A DNA stretch of 64,000 nt. It comes from Methanobrevibacter ruminantium M1. Lineage in GTDB: Archaea > Methanobacteriota > Methanobacteria > Methanobacteriales > Methanobacteriaceae. A program made the position numbers and the translations under genes. The notes beneath the pieces are model-generated. The model was not told where the DNA came from. It was given only the letters and a program-made list of their open reading frames with translations, and searched no databases. Positions 44,601 to 53,428 of the stretch are shown here, piece by piece (positions within the stretch are counted from its first letter, which is position 1; each line of letters opens with the position of its first letter). The stretch covers positions 62,001 to 126,000 of the forward strand of contig NC_013790.1 of the NCBI RefSeq assembly GCF_000024185.1, read 5' to 3'.

Positions 44601-47600
44601 CATCTATAATTCATATGGACCAACTGAAGTGACCATCGCTTCACATTATAAGCTTATCGATTCCAATGAGGTCACTGCAGGTTGGGAGATGCTCAATGTG
44701 GTTGATAAGATTATGGATATTGATGGAAACCAGCTCCCTCCTTATGTCACTGGTGAAATCTATGTTGGAGGTGCTGGAATTGCAAGGGGATACCTGAACA
44801 ATCCTGAACAGACTGAAAAGGTCTTCTTGACATTAAACGATATTCCATATTACAACACTGGGGATTTAGGTAAAAAGGATGCAAATGGCGAATTATATGT
44901 TGCAGGACGTAACGATACTCAAATCAAGCTTAGAGGATTAAGGATAGAGCTGTCTGAAATTGAAGGGGCAATTGCAAATTATGAGAATGTCTCCCTTTCA
45001 AAGGTCCTTGTCAAGAAGCTTAATAATGTGGAGCATCTATGCGCCTATTTCACTGCATCCTCTGAGATTGGCTTGGGAGACTTAAAGCAGCACCTTATTG
45101 ATTCATTGCCTGAATATATGGTGCCATCATATTTCACACAGCTTGAGTCATTCCCTAAGACACCTAACGGAAAGACAGACTTTAAGAATCTGCCTGACCC
45201 TGAAATCGATGCTGATGAATTCATAAGCCCTAGAACCGACCTTGAAAAGGAGCTCTTTGACATTGTATCTGATATTCTTGGAATGGATGAGTTTGGGGTA
45301 AACACTGATCTCTTTAGCATTGGGCTCACTTCACTTTCTGTAATTAAGCTGACCTCTGCAATCTATAATAAGTTAAATGCACAGATGAATGTTACTGAAA
45401 TATTGAAATATAAGACAATTGAAAGGATCGCATCTGAAATCAAGATTGAAGATGATGAGTCAAGGGACATTATGGAATTGTATCCATTGACTTCAAATCA
45501 GCTTGGAGTCTACTTTGACTGCATTAAGGATTTGGAGAACACTGCCTACAACCTTCCTAAGAAAATTGAATTTACTGAAGGAATTGATGTGGATAGGCTC
45601 AAGTCATCAATCATAAAGGCTATTGATAATCACCCATATTTGAAGACTCGAATTGTAATGAATAACGGTGAAGTCTATCAGCAAAGAAGGGATGAGCTTA
45701 AAGTTGATGATTTAATCGAGATTTCAGATGATGAGAACCTCGATGACTTCGTAAAACCATTCAAGCTTGATGAGGGACCGTTATTCAGATTTAAGATAGT
45801 TGGAGACTCAATACTCCTTGCCGACTTCCACCATATCATTCTTGATGGAACTTCCTTAAACATACTGTTTGATGAAATTGCAAAGATATATGATGGAAAG
45901 GATTATGAGCTAGAGGAGCTGGACGGATTCGAATACTCATTGGATGAAGTCAAGGTAGAGCAATCCAGCCTGTACAAGGAAGCGGAGCTCTTCTTTGCAG
46001 ATAAGATTAAGGAATTTGATAATGCAAGCCTGATTCCACAGGACATCAACGGAGACGAGTCAAAAGGCAAGGCTGCAATCTGTGACGTATTCCTTGAAAA
46101 GGATTCAATTGACGATTTCTGTTCTAAAAAGAACATCAGCCAGAACAACCTATTCCTGGCAGCCACATCCTTTGTAATAAACAAGTTCGTATTCAATCGT
46201 GACACTCTGATTGCAACAATTACAAATGGAAGGTTCAATCCAAATCAGCAGAAGACATTGGCCATGATGGTCAAGACCCTTCCATTGGCTTTAAAATTAA
46301 ATTCCGATTCAACCCTTAAGGACTATATCGAATATGTCAATTTAGAATGGCTGAATGTATTGTCCTATTCCTCATATCCATTAACCGAAATCTCAAATGA
46401 GTTCGATATCACCCCTGAAATATTCTATGCATATCATGGTAAGATCATAGAGGAGATTGAGATTGGAGGAATGACTGTTGAAAGGCAATCCATTGATTAT
46501 GAGGGCTTGAAATTCAAGGTCAACATCAATGTCGTTGAAGAGGACGGCCAATATAGAATTTTCTGCCAGTACAATGACCAGCTATACTCTGAAACCTTAA
46601 TCGACACATTCCTTGACTGCATCAGGATTGTCTTAGACAAGTTCCAAAGATTTGATGAGAATACATTGATGAAGGACATTTCAATCATTGAAAATGATGA
46701 TTGGAGCGTTGATGATTTGGAATATGATGAGATTCCAGAGGACAGGCTAAATAAGATATTCGAAAGTCAGGTTGAATTGCATCCTGACAGAGTTATCTTA
46801 TATGCCACCGATGGGGAATTCACTTATCGCCAATTGAATGAAAAGGCCAATAGGATTGCACATAGCCTCATTAAAAAAGGCGTCGGCCCTGAAGATAGGG
46901 TAATGTTTATCTTAAATAGAAACAGCAATGTTGTAGCTTCAATATTCGGTATCCTAAAAGCAGGAGGGGCATTCATTCCAGTGGATTCCGAATATCCTTC
47001 AGAAAGGATTGAGCATGTCCTGACAGACAGCCAGTCAAAATTCATCATTGTGGATGATGTGATTCGGAAGAAGGGCATTGACCTATCAGATTACAGCGAA
47101 AACCTATTGGATGTTAATGAGCTTCTATCTGAAGAGGATACCTCTAATCCTGACCCTGATGTCCATGGAAATAATATGGCTTACCTTATCTACACCTCCG
47201 GTTCAACAGGGCTTCCAAAAGGTGTAATCTTAGAGCATGGAAACATTGCAAACTTTGTCTATCCTGATCCAAGAAATGTCTGTACATATGAACTGGTCCA
47301 CAATCTTGAAAAAGAGGATTATAAGGTTCTTTCAACAACAACTGTCGCTTTTGACGTATTCCAGCAAGAGATTATGGGCTCCCTTTTAAATGGGGTTCCT
47401 ATGGTATTTGCCAATGACACAGAATACAAGGACCCTATTGAAATGATGGACCTAATCCATAGGACTGGAGCTAATGTTTATATTGCAACCCCTTCACGTC
47501 TGCTTCAATATTTGGAAATCGAAGCGATGCAGGAGACAATGTATGGATTTAAGGTATATATCCATGCAGGAGAGCCATTCTCTGCAAGATTATATGATTT

Positions 47601-49716
47601 GCTTTCCCAAAACTCCAAGGGTAAGTTCTTTAACATGTACGGACCGACAGAAACAACAGTTTACTGTAACGGACAGCTGCTTGAAAGCTCAGACATTCAC
47701 ATTGGAAAGGAGCTCTTCAATGTCCATGAGATGGTTATGGACTTCGATTCCAATCCTTTACCTCCAAATGTCATCGGAGAATTATATATTGGAGGAAAGG
47801 GCGTTTCAAGGGAATATCTAAACCGTCCGGAGAAAAATGCCGAGTCCTATGAAGTGATCAATGGAATCAGATTCTATCATTCCGGAGACTTTGTCAGGGT
47901 CACTGAAGAGGGAAATTATTATGTCTTTGGAAGAATGGATAATCAGATCAAGCTTAGAGGATTGAGAATTGAAATCGGAGAGATTGAAGTTGGCCTTTCA
48001 AAATTCCCTGGAATCAAGTCTGTTGCTGTTGTCGTCAGAAAGATTAAGGGCAACGATCATTTATGCGCTTACTTTACAGTCCATGATGAGTATAAGGATG
48101 AAAAGCGTGGAGAAAACGGATATTCCATTGACATCGATGATTTGAAAGCCTCCCTTGCTGAAAAATTAGTATATTATATGGTTCCGACAGTCTATATGGA
48201 GCTTGAAGAGATGCCTCAAACTGCAAATGGCAAGACAGACTTGAGAAACTTGCCTGAGCCTGTCCTAATCACAGAATACGTTGCACCTGAAAATGACATT
48301 GAAGCATTCTTTGCAAACTTGTTCGGTGAAATCTTAGGATTGGATGAGGTCAGCGCCACTGATAACTTCTTTGAAATTGGTGGAACATCACTTTTAGTTA
48401 CTAAAATCACTATGGAAGCATTGAATAGAAATTATAACCTAAGCTATGGGGATGTCTTCTCAAATCCTACTCCAAGGGCATTGTCTGAATTGATTCTATC
48501 AGATGAGACCGCTGAGAAAAAATCAGAGTTGTCTTATGATTACTCAGAAATCAATGCGCTTCTTAAGAAGAACAATCTTGAAAACATAATAAATGGCGAG
48601 ATTCAAGAAAGCTTAGGCAATACATTGCTTACAGGAGCCACAGGATTTTTAGGAATACATGTCCTTAGGGAACTGATTGAAAATGATATCGGAGACATTT
48701 ACTGTTTCATAAGAGCCAATAAGGTCTTAAGCGGAGAGGAAAGATTGAAGTCATTGCTATTCTATTACTTCTCTGATGAATATTCCGACATATTCTCTGA
48801 AAGGCTCCATGTCATTGAAGGGGACATTACCAGTTTCGATGACTTTGAAAAGCTTGTCCATGAAAGAATTGACACTGTAATCAACTGTGCAGCTAACGTA
48901 AAGCATTTCTCCTCTGGAACCGATATTGAGGATATCAACCTTGGAGGGGTTATAAACGGACTTAAGTTCGCTAAAATGAAGAATGCAAAATATGTTCAGG
49001 TATCTACATACAGTATTGCCGGTGAAAGCATAAACAATTATCCTCCAGTTGATGTTAAGTTTAGCGAAAATGACCTCTTCATCGGTCAGGCTGTGGATAA
49101 TCAATACCTTAATTCCAAATTCCTGGCAGAACGTGCAGTCTTAGAGGCTGCCGTCAATGATGACTTGGATGTTAAGATCATGAGGGTTGGAAACCTGATG
49201 GCAAGAAGTTCAGACAGCGAGTTCCAAATCAACTTTGAGTCAAACGGATTCATTAATCGTCTGAAGGCATTTGTGACAATTGGAAAAATGCCATATTCAA
49301 TGCTTATGAACAATGTGGAATTTTCACCGATTGACATGACTGCAAAATCCATTGTAGCTCTTTCAAAAACTCCTAAGGAATGTACTGTATTCCATCCATA
49401 TGATCATCATAGCGTTTGCTTTGGTGATATAATTGAAATTATCAAACCTTTAGGATTGGATATCGAACCTGCTGAAGAGGAAGATTATGAAAAGGCTTTA
49501 GATGAGGCTCTTGCTGATAAGGACAAGCAAGACGGTGTTTCTGGACTTATTACTTCAATAGGATCTGGAAAGGTTAAGAAGATCTGGGTCCCTGTTGAAA
49601 ATGTATACACTATTCAGGCATTGTATAGATTAGGCATTAAATGGCCTTTCGTATCTGAGGAATACATATATAATTTTGTAAAATACTTGAATGATCTTGA
49701 TTTCTTTAGTGTTTAG
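41653..49716 (+). CDS. Two-module NRPS with terminal thioester reductase
   Basis: 2687 residues; the ATG at 41653 with GGGTGA five bases upstream is preferred to the GTG at 41644. Order: C1 (1-440; active site QHILLDG at about 156, first His replaced by Gln), A1 (640-1175; YTSGSTGKPKG at about 842, YGPTE at 988), T1 (FSIGLTSLS, about 1222), C2 (1270-1690; intact HHIILDG at 1393), A2 (1700-2200; YTSGSTGLPKG, YGPTE at 1996), T2 (FFEIGGTSL, 2238), then an NAD(P)H thioester-reductase domain (TGATGFLG at 2326, YLNSK at 2485). The product is probably an N-acylated or capped dipeptide released as aldehyde or alcohol. A1 lacks the alpha-amino-binding Asp after motif A4 (SFIVFL), while A2 keeps it (AFDVFQ). 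A1 also has a DSNPKLDA tandem insertion. No phosphopantetheinyl transferase lies nearby in the window. Confidence 0.93.
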   Translation: MDLFNLSSAQKMLLFSEINNPQNDSFYLKFRKDYDLGDYEYVKSAIELISRKYLNLQIKYDENADFKQYFVDADEVNVDSFDFSGSDLDGIDGDIGGSGVGSFDGDIGGSDVSSFDGDLDEFIKNYLDKPFDDIFDSPLYKWAVLKTSDSTVLIGVVQHILLDGTSLYSIVPSEIERCIDSLKSNEEFIPIDYSYETYVNDELEYLNSSQSQEDKQYWLDSLKGYSQDWYSFDDSELGFYEILLEKVPDFGYSPFVTALALSFLYFSKSKEGNESFKDMVFNTSVHGRYFSQGDALGMFVNTIPLRLSYDGDMTFDELLAYSKSVLKEGLGHAKLQFSEYTTDLRNEGIDPDCISMFSIVSNSTDMNSKFLTLQKDIKFPLHFRINKNYSDKKGLQSIFIEYDKACFHKREIASIAEGLKYLIRQLIDDSAKRCADYIVHEAEFFKGENYYNNLINSFDNPTAISPDLSGDKVRFVNISKHIDIDKLKNLSNRYHLSKEKLLLAIFLYDLSKFSFSKDILIAYNRVAAGYHFNTDLTVEEYLNDFKQSFEEYNNYPLLNNRKLNFESEILFFINDYDAKDYKLVFNFESGKINISYDESFYSKELMEAFLDSMDVLLGRFDSSDEPLKEISIRRELELDEGFEIELANEGTVKEMFENIASENPDKTILYCEDGQLTYDELNRKANRIANGLLKRGVKIEDKIMFMMRRNSDLIAAVLGIVKAGAAFIPIDPNYPKNRIQQILDDSDSKFVITSSEIDYDGDNRIDVDELLLDGDYSNEDNVDSNPDVDLTPDDSNPKLDADSNPKLDADSNPKLDADSNPKLDADSNPKVDLTPDNLCFLIYTSGSTGKPKGVMITHRGITNYIANVKENVPIYELNHKCSGFVSISTVSFIVFLREILGTVLNGLPVVFANDEQAVDPLEFAELFNNSDADAFGSTPTRLLEYLQLEEIQDLVGKCKVIIVGGEGFPPVLYDRLRKHTDADIYNSYGPTEVTIASHYKLIDSNEVTAGWEMLNVVDKIMDIDGNQLPPYVTGEIYVGGAGIARGYLNNPEQTEKVFLTLNDIPYYNTGDLGKKDANGELYVAGRNDTQIKLRGLRIELSEIEGAIANYENVSLSKVLVKKLNNVEHLCAYFTASSEIGLGDLKQHLIDSLPEYMVPSYFTQLESFPKTPNGKTDFKNLPDPEIDADEFISPRTDLEKELFDIVSDILGMDEFGVNTDLFSIGLTSLSVIKLTSAIYNKLNAQMNVTEILKYKTIERIASEIKIEDDESRDIMELYPLTSNQLGVYFDCIKDLENTAYNLPKKIEFTEGIDVDRLKSSIIKAIDNHPYLKTRIVMNNGEVYQQRRDELKVDDLIEISDDENLDDFVKPFKLDEGPLFRFKIVGDSILLADFHHIILDGTSLNILFDEIAKIYDGKDYELEELDGFEYSLDEVKVEQSSLYKEAELFFADKIKEFDNASLIPQDINGDESKGKAAICDVFLEKDSIDDFCSKKNISQNNLFLAATSFVINKFVFNRDTLIATITNGRFNPNQQKTLAMMVKTLPLALKLNSDSTLKDYIEYVNLEWLNVLSYSSYPLTEISNEFDITPEIFYAYHGKIIEEIEIGGMTVERQSIDYEGLKFKVNINVVEEDGQYRIFCQYNDQLYSETLIDTFLDCIRIVLDKFQRFDENTLMKDISIIENDDWSVDDLEYDEIPEDRLNKIFESQVELHPDRVILYATDGEFTYRQLNEKANRIAHSLIKKGVGPEDRVMFILNRNSNVVASIFGILKAGGAFIPVDSEYPSERIEHVLTDSQSKFIIVDDVIRKKGIDLSDYSENLLDVNELLSEEDTSNPDPDVHGNNMAYLIYTSGSTGLPKGVILEHGNIANFVYPDPRNVCTYELVHNLEKEDYKVLSTTTVAFDVFQQEIMGSLLNGVPMVFANDTEYKDPIEMMDLIHRTGANVYIATPSRLLQYLEIEAMQETMYGFKVYIHAGEPFSARLYDLLSQNSKGKFFNMYGPTETTVYCNGQLLESSDIHIGKELFNVHEMVMDFDSNPLPPNVIGELYIGGKGVSREYLNRPEKNAESYEVINGIRFYHSGDFVRVTEEGNYYVFGRMDNQIKLRGLRIEIGEIEVGLSKFPGIKSVAVVVRKIKGNDHLCAYFTVHDEYKDEKRGENGYSIDIDDLKASLAEKLVYYMVPTVYMELEEMPQTANGKTDLRNLPEPVLITEYVAPENDIEAFFANLFGEILGLDEVSATDNFFEIGGTSLLVTKITMEALNRNYNLSYGDVFSNPTPRALSELILSDETAEKKSELSYDYSEINALLKKNNLENIINGEIQESLGNTLLTGATGFLGIHVLRELIENDIGDIYCFIRANKVLSGEERLKSLLFYYFSDEYSDIFSERLHVIEGDITSFDDFEKLVHERIDTVINCAANVKHFSSGTDIEDINLGGVINGLKFAKMKNAKYVQVSTYSIAGESINNYPPVDVKFSENDLFIGQAVDNQYLNSKFLAERAVLEAAVNDDLDVKIMRVGNLMARSSDSEFQINFESNGFINRLKAFVTIGKMPYSMLMNNVEFSPIDMTAKSIVALSKTPKECTVFHPYDHHSVCFGDIIEIIKPLGLDIEPAEEEDYEKALDEALADKDKQDGVSGLITSIGSGKVKKIWVPVENVYTIQALYRLGIKWPFVSEEYIYNFVKYLNDLDFFSV
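44032..44148 (+). repeat. 24-bp in-frame tandem repeat inside NRPS A1
   Basis: Four exact copies of a 24-base unit (GATTCTAATCCAAAACTTGA+TGCT) and a partial fifth encode (DSNPKLDA)n between adenylation motifs A2 and A3, at about residues 794-832. The exactness at DNA level indicates recent slippage. Confidence 0.95.
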
Positions 49717-49816
49717 AGGTTGAAGATGTATGGATTTGTTTCTTTAGTGTTTAGAGGTTAACAATTATGAAAGAATTATATTGAGGGCAAATTCTTTAGT
49801 GTTTAGAGGTTAAACA
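49702..49816 (+). repeat. Triplicated NRPS-exporter junction
   Basis: TTCTTTAGTGTTTAGAGGTT, which contains the last NRPS codons and stop, occurs at 49702-49721, 49740-49759 and 49792-49811. The second copy is followed by a decayed version of the exporter start (ACAATTATGAAAGAATTATA), so a unit spanning NRPS end and exporter start was tandemly duplicated. The last copy supplies GAGGTT as ribosome site for the exporter. Confidence 0.9.
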
Positions 49817-51277
49817 ATGTATGAAAGGAATTATAAATTGTTGAGGGCAAAATTCTCTGAATTTTTCCTTCCCACATTATTTACATCAATGGCAGGTAAC
49901 ATATGCCTATTTGTTGATGGTTTGATTGTAAGTTTTTTAATTGGAGCCAGTAATCTTGCTCCTATTCAGATTGTAGCTCCAGTAATCACATTTGTCAATC
50001 TTATTTATTGGATGATCGGATTGGGAGGAAGCGTCCTATGTTCTGTTGCAAAGGCAGAATTTGATGATGAAAAAAGCAATAGCTACTTTTCAGTATCAAT
50101 CATATCCCTCATATCCATCGGGGTATTGATTACGGTTATAGGACTCTTGTTTTCAGGAAGCATTGCCCAGTTCCTATGCTCTTCACAGCCTGAATTGGTT
50201 TCACAAGTGTCCCAATATTTCATTGCATTGGTTATTGGAATGCCATTCTTATGTTATATGATGAGCTTATCTTATTTCATAAGGGCGGATGGTATCCCCC
50301 AACTGCCATTCAGGGCTATACTTATAGCAAATATTGTCAATATTTGCTTTGACATTATTTACATTAAGTTTTTCAATTTGGGCCTAACAGGGGCGGCGCT
50401 TGCTACCTCAACCGGTTATCTTGTAGGTTCCATTTTAATTTCATATTACTTCTTTAAAAAGGAACGTACTTTGGAATTTATAAAATTGAAAGCTAACGCT
50501 TTCTTTAAATTCATTAAAAAGATAGTTACTTCAGGATTTTCTTCTGCGTCAACTCAACTCTATCTGACTTTAAAATTGCTTGTCATAAACTTTTTAGTTG
50601 GCCTTTACGTTGGAAAGTCAGGGGTTGTCGCATTCGGAATTTGTTATAACAGTCTGTTCATACTATACATATTCCTGATTGGAACTGCACAGACAATGTC
50701 TCCAATCGTATCTGTTTACTTTAAGGAGGAAGACTATTCTGGAGTTGACTATATTATAAAGAGGTCCCTTAAGATAGTGGTTGCTTCAAGTTTGGCTCTG
50801 TCTGTTTTATTCATATTCTATCCTCAGGCCTTGCTTTTCTTGTATAGTGTTAAAGACCCGGCAGATGTTCCTGTAGTATTGAATGCATTGAGAATTTTTG
50901 CAATAAGTTATGTAGGAACTGCAATTACATTCTTATATACCTTCTATGCTCAAGCAATTCAAAAGAACAGATTATCCACAATCATTTCATTGCTTGAAGG
51001 ATTTCTATTGCCAATTTCAGCAGCAGTCATATTGTCTTTTGCAATTGGTGGAAATGGAATTTGGATTTCATTTGCAATAGCTGAGCTATTGACAATATTA
51101 TTCATATTCGCTTATTCAAGAAACATCAATAAAAAGACAAATGGGGAATACACTGGATTTTTCATAAACAAGCACAATGATGATGAAAGGGTATTTGAAT
51201 ATACAATCAATGGAAATATTGAAGAGGCAGTAAATCTCCTTCAGAGGAAGTCCCAAAAATTACCTTATCTGGGGTGA
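49817..51277 (+). CDS. MatE-family efflux protein with anti-sigma-kinase-like C-terminal start
   Basis: 486 residues with 12 membrane helices in two halves of six, as in MATE exporters (MYERNYKLLRAKFSEFFLPTLFTSMAG at the N-terminus). MATE proteins use Na+ or H+ to export cationic or peptide-like compounds; next to the NRPS it probably exports the product or protects the cell from it. Residues 450-486, after the last helix, are soluble: RVFEYTINGNIEEAVNLLQRK, which looks like the first strand and helix of a HATPase_c_2 anti-sigma kinase. The frame ends at TGA 51277, four bases overlapping the GTG of the next frame, which carries the rest of that ATPase domain. Either this is a coupled gene pair or a MatE-kinase fusion broken at GGGG (51271-51274). 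Confidence 0.88.
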   Translation: MYERNYKLLRAKFSEFFLPTLFTSMAGNICLFVDGLIVSFLIGASNLAPIQIVAPVITFVNLIYWMIGLGGSVLCSVAKAEFDDEKSNSYFSVSIISLISIGVLITVIGLLFSGSIAQFLCSSQPELVSQVSQYFIALVIGMPFLCYMMSLSYFIRADGIPQLPFRAILIANIVNICFDIIYIKFFNLGLTGAALATSTGYLVGSILISYYFFKKERTLEFIKLKANAFFKFIKKIVTSGFSSASTQLYLTLKLLVINFLVGLYVGKSGVVAFGICYNSLFILYIFLIGTAQTMSPIVSVYFKEEDYSGVDYIIKRSLKIVVASSLALSVLFIFYPQALLFLYSVKDPADVPVVLNALRIFAISYVGTAITFLYTFYAQAIQKNRLSTIISLLEGFLLPISAAVILSFAIGGNGIWISFAIAELLTILFIFAYSRNINKKTNGEYTGFFINKHNDDERVFEYTINGNIEEAVNLLQRKSQKLPYLG

Positions 51278-51552
51278 TAAAGTCCGCCACTTTAGTTGCT
51301 TTAGCTATTGAGGAGATGCTTGTAAATATCATTAACATTAATGATGTAGTCGATACGATTGATATCATCGTTAGAAAGAATGTTGATAATATTTTAATTT
51401 CAGTTAAGGACACTGGGGTTGATTTCAATCCTGTGGTGGAAAATGAAGAGCTTAAATTCGATAATATATCTGTGTTGAATAAAATTGCAGATAAGATTGA
51501 TTATTCTAGAGTTTTAGGCTTGAACAGTACAGTGATAACTATAAAGAATTAA
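51274..51552 (+). CDS. HATPase_c_2 anti-sigma-kinase-like domain (partial)
   Basis: 92 residues starting at GTG in a GTGA overlap with the exporter stop. LVALAIEEMLVNII is the N-box (usually EaxxNxxxH; here the His is not present) and SVKDTGVDFNP the G1 box of GHKL ATPases. The domain's N-terminal strand lies in the exporter's last 35 residues, so this frame alone lacks a complete fold. With the SpoIIE phosphatase and STAS protein it would complete a partner-switching module: kinase phosphorylates STAS, phosphatase reverses it. A fused 578-residue protein would put this switch on the exporter itself. Confidence 0.75.
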   Translation: MIKSATLVALAIEEMLVNIININDVVDTIDIIVRKNVDNILISVKDTGVDFNPVVENEELKFDNISVLNKIADKIDYSRVLGLNSTVITIKN

Positions 51553-51585
51553 TTGGGCTTTTTCCCAATTTTTATTTTTTTCTTG
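51551..51585 (+). terminator. Intrinsic terminator of the NRPS/exporter operon
   Basis: AATTGGG (51551-51557) pairs with CCCAATT (51564-51570) and is followed by TTTATTTTTTTC. Confidence 0.85.
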
Positions 51586-51689
51586 TTTTAATTGGAATTC
51601 GTTTTTTATGTTTTTATTTTTTTTCTTGTTTTAATTGGGATTCCTTTTCCTAACTTTATTTTTTTCTTATTTTTCTAAAAAAAGATGTT

Positions 51690-51904
51690 TTAAGGCCCTA
51701 TTGATATAATTGCATAAAGATTATACAATTTTTGGGGCCTCCGATTGTTTGATTTTTTTAAGGATTCCTTAATAAAATCAGAATCATCTTTAATAATTTT
51801 TTGGAGGATATGGAGACTTTGTTTTCTTCTAACTCTTCATCTTCAGTTATTTTTGCGGAAATGCTTTGATATATTTTAAGAACTGGTTCTAAAAGTCTCT
51901 GCAT
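51690..51904 (-). pseudogene. Small frameshifted hypothetical gene
   Basis: From ATG 51904 the frame reads MQRLLEPVLKIYQSISAKIT ... SSKKLLK, and then coding-like sequence continues in the next frame as KDDSDFIKESLKKSNNRRPQ... to TAA at 51690. One base removed near AAATTATTAAAG would give a product of about 71 residues. It is charged and helical, with no family recognised. It lies in the otherwise empty gap 51586-52049 between the NRPS operon and the 5TM sensor. Confidence 0.4.
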
Positions 51905-52049
51905 GATTTTTTGACTCAATAGGGGATTATTATTTTATTATTGCTTATTTATTTCTTGCTCATGATTTAGTTTTATTTTGCAATTATAAAATTGCTTTAG
52001 AAGAATTATAGTTTAGGGAGTAAAGTTAGAATATGTTTTAGGGCAATAG

Positions 52050-53111
52050 TTATATTTTGCCTTTGATTTCATTTAATTCCTGTTCTAGCTTTTCAACCTT
52101 ATCTTTATACTCTTTTAGTTCCCCTTCGGTTTGGTTGGCTTTTATTTTATATTCTTCCAATTCTTCCGACATTAGTTCTATCTTTTTATCTTCATCTCCA
52201 TCATCAGTATCGGTTTCAGCTTTCTCTTTTTTCTCATCTAAAAATAGGCTGAATAGTAGGATTCCAAGGACTGCTGCAAATGTCATCGGGCCATAAAGAT
52301 TGCTTGCAACGATGAGTCCAGTTGGTCTTGGGGTCAATATGGTAAGCAGAAACATCTCAAAGCCGCTGTAAAAAAACATTAAAAGCCCTGCCTTGACTGG
52401 GGATATGAATTCATTCCCATTCCATCTGTGGATGATGCTTCCAGTGATTCCGGCTAGAATTGTTGCAATGGCGCATGCCAATGCTGTAGGACCTCCCATT
52501 GAATATCTCCAGACTCCAGAGATTATTCCTACAGGTATTCCAATATATGGCCCTCCAAGCAATCCGGATATCATTACAACCAATGCTCTTGCATTGGCTG
52601 GAAGGCCGTTGATGTCCATTGTGAAATATGATGCAAGGATTCCAAGGACTGAACATAGGATTATCTGTGAGATGATTGTCTTTCGGGAGCGGTCTCCCCT
52701 TACTACGGCCTTAAAGCTTTTGGTTTTAGTGGCTAGGAATGTTAAAATCAGGACGACAGATAGGATCCTGAACATTTCCAAATAGGGAGCCCATAATGAT
52801 TCCCCATTGATGGACTTGTTAAAGAATGAAATGGTTATGCTTAATAGGCCTATGATGATAAGATAGCTTATTTCATAAATTGAACTGTCACGCTTTTTAA
52901 GATTGGGGAGCCTGGTTGAAGTAAATCCTAGGATTATGATTGCACAGTTGATTGTGACAAAGTCGTGTATGACCGCCATGTTTATGTCCTTGATGTCAAC
53001 CATATACTTGAATATGTTGATGTATAAGGCTATGTTAAAGATGGCTAATATTACAAACAATATTAGGATCTTTCTATCTCCGGTCAGTTTGTCTTTATAG
53101 TTGTTAAACAT
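52050..53111 (-). CDS. 5TM-5TMR_LYT-type membrane sensor with C-terminal coiled coil
   Basis: 353 residues, the intact paralogue of the broken gene at 2.3-3.4 kb. The N-terminal 260 residues have about eight hydrophobic segments with the LytS/YhcK-type signature NGLPANARALVVMISGLLGG followed by GIISGVWRYSMGG and NGNEFISPVKAG. Residues 275-353 are a charged coiled coil (EELEEYKIKANQTEGELKEY). The family usually places a signalling enzyme after this receptor; here the coiled coil ends the protein, so it would signal through another protein or act as a transport-like protein. Divergent from the adhesin at 53.4 kb. No kinase is adjacent. Confidence 0.8.
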   Translation of the reverse strand: MFNNYKDKLTGDRKILILFVILAIFNIALYINIFKYMVDIKDINMAVIHDFVTINCAIIILGFTSTRLPNLKKRDSSIYEISYLIIIGLLSITISFFNKSINGESLWAPYLEMFRILSVVLILTFLATKTKSFKAVVRGDRSRKTIISQIILCSVLGILASYFTMDINGLPANARALVVMISGLLGGPYIGIPVGIISGVWRYSMGGPTALACAIATILAGITGSIIHRWNGNEFISPVKAGLLMFFYSGFEMFLLTILTPRPTGLIVASNLYGPMTFAAVLGILLFSLFLDEKKEKAETDTDDGDEDKKIELMSEELEEYKIKANQTEGELKEYKDKVEKLEQELNEIKGKI

Positions 53112-53428
53112 AGTGTATATTTTTGTTGTTAGTATGTATTAAATGTTTAATATGATGGGGGTGGTTGGTGGTTTTGGGGTTTATTTATTGCTTTAATAAT
53201 GATTTAGTTTATTTTTTTTAATATTTATTGTAAAATTGATTATTTTTCTACATAATCACTTAGCATAATTTAAAATAATAGTAATTTTTATTTAATACAT
53301 AAAATATAGTCATTATTATAAAATTCAATTATTTTCTGATAATTTTATTGCCGATATTTAAAAAATATTGCTAAATTTTAAAAATTATTGATAATATTTT
53401 AAAAAATCAATCAAAAAAGGTTTTTATT
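53112..53428. other. Divergent promoter region, no gene
   Basis: AT-rich gap between the 5TM sensor and the adhesin. TATA-like stretches are present on both strands (ATAAAATATAG about 53299-53309). No repeat or hairpin stands out. Confidence 0.4.

Noticed and set aside
41653..49716. Phosphopantetheinyl transferase within the NRPS locus
   Set aside because: None of the neighbouring genes has the expected motif; it must be encoded elsewhere.
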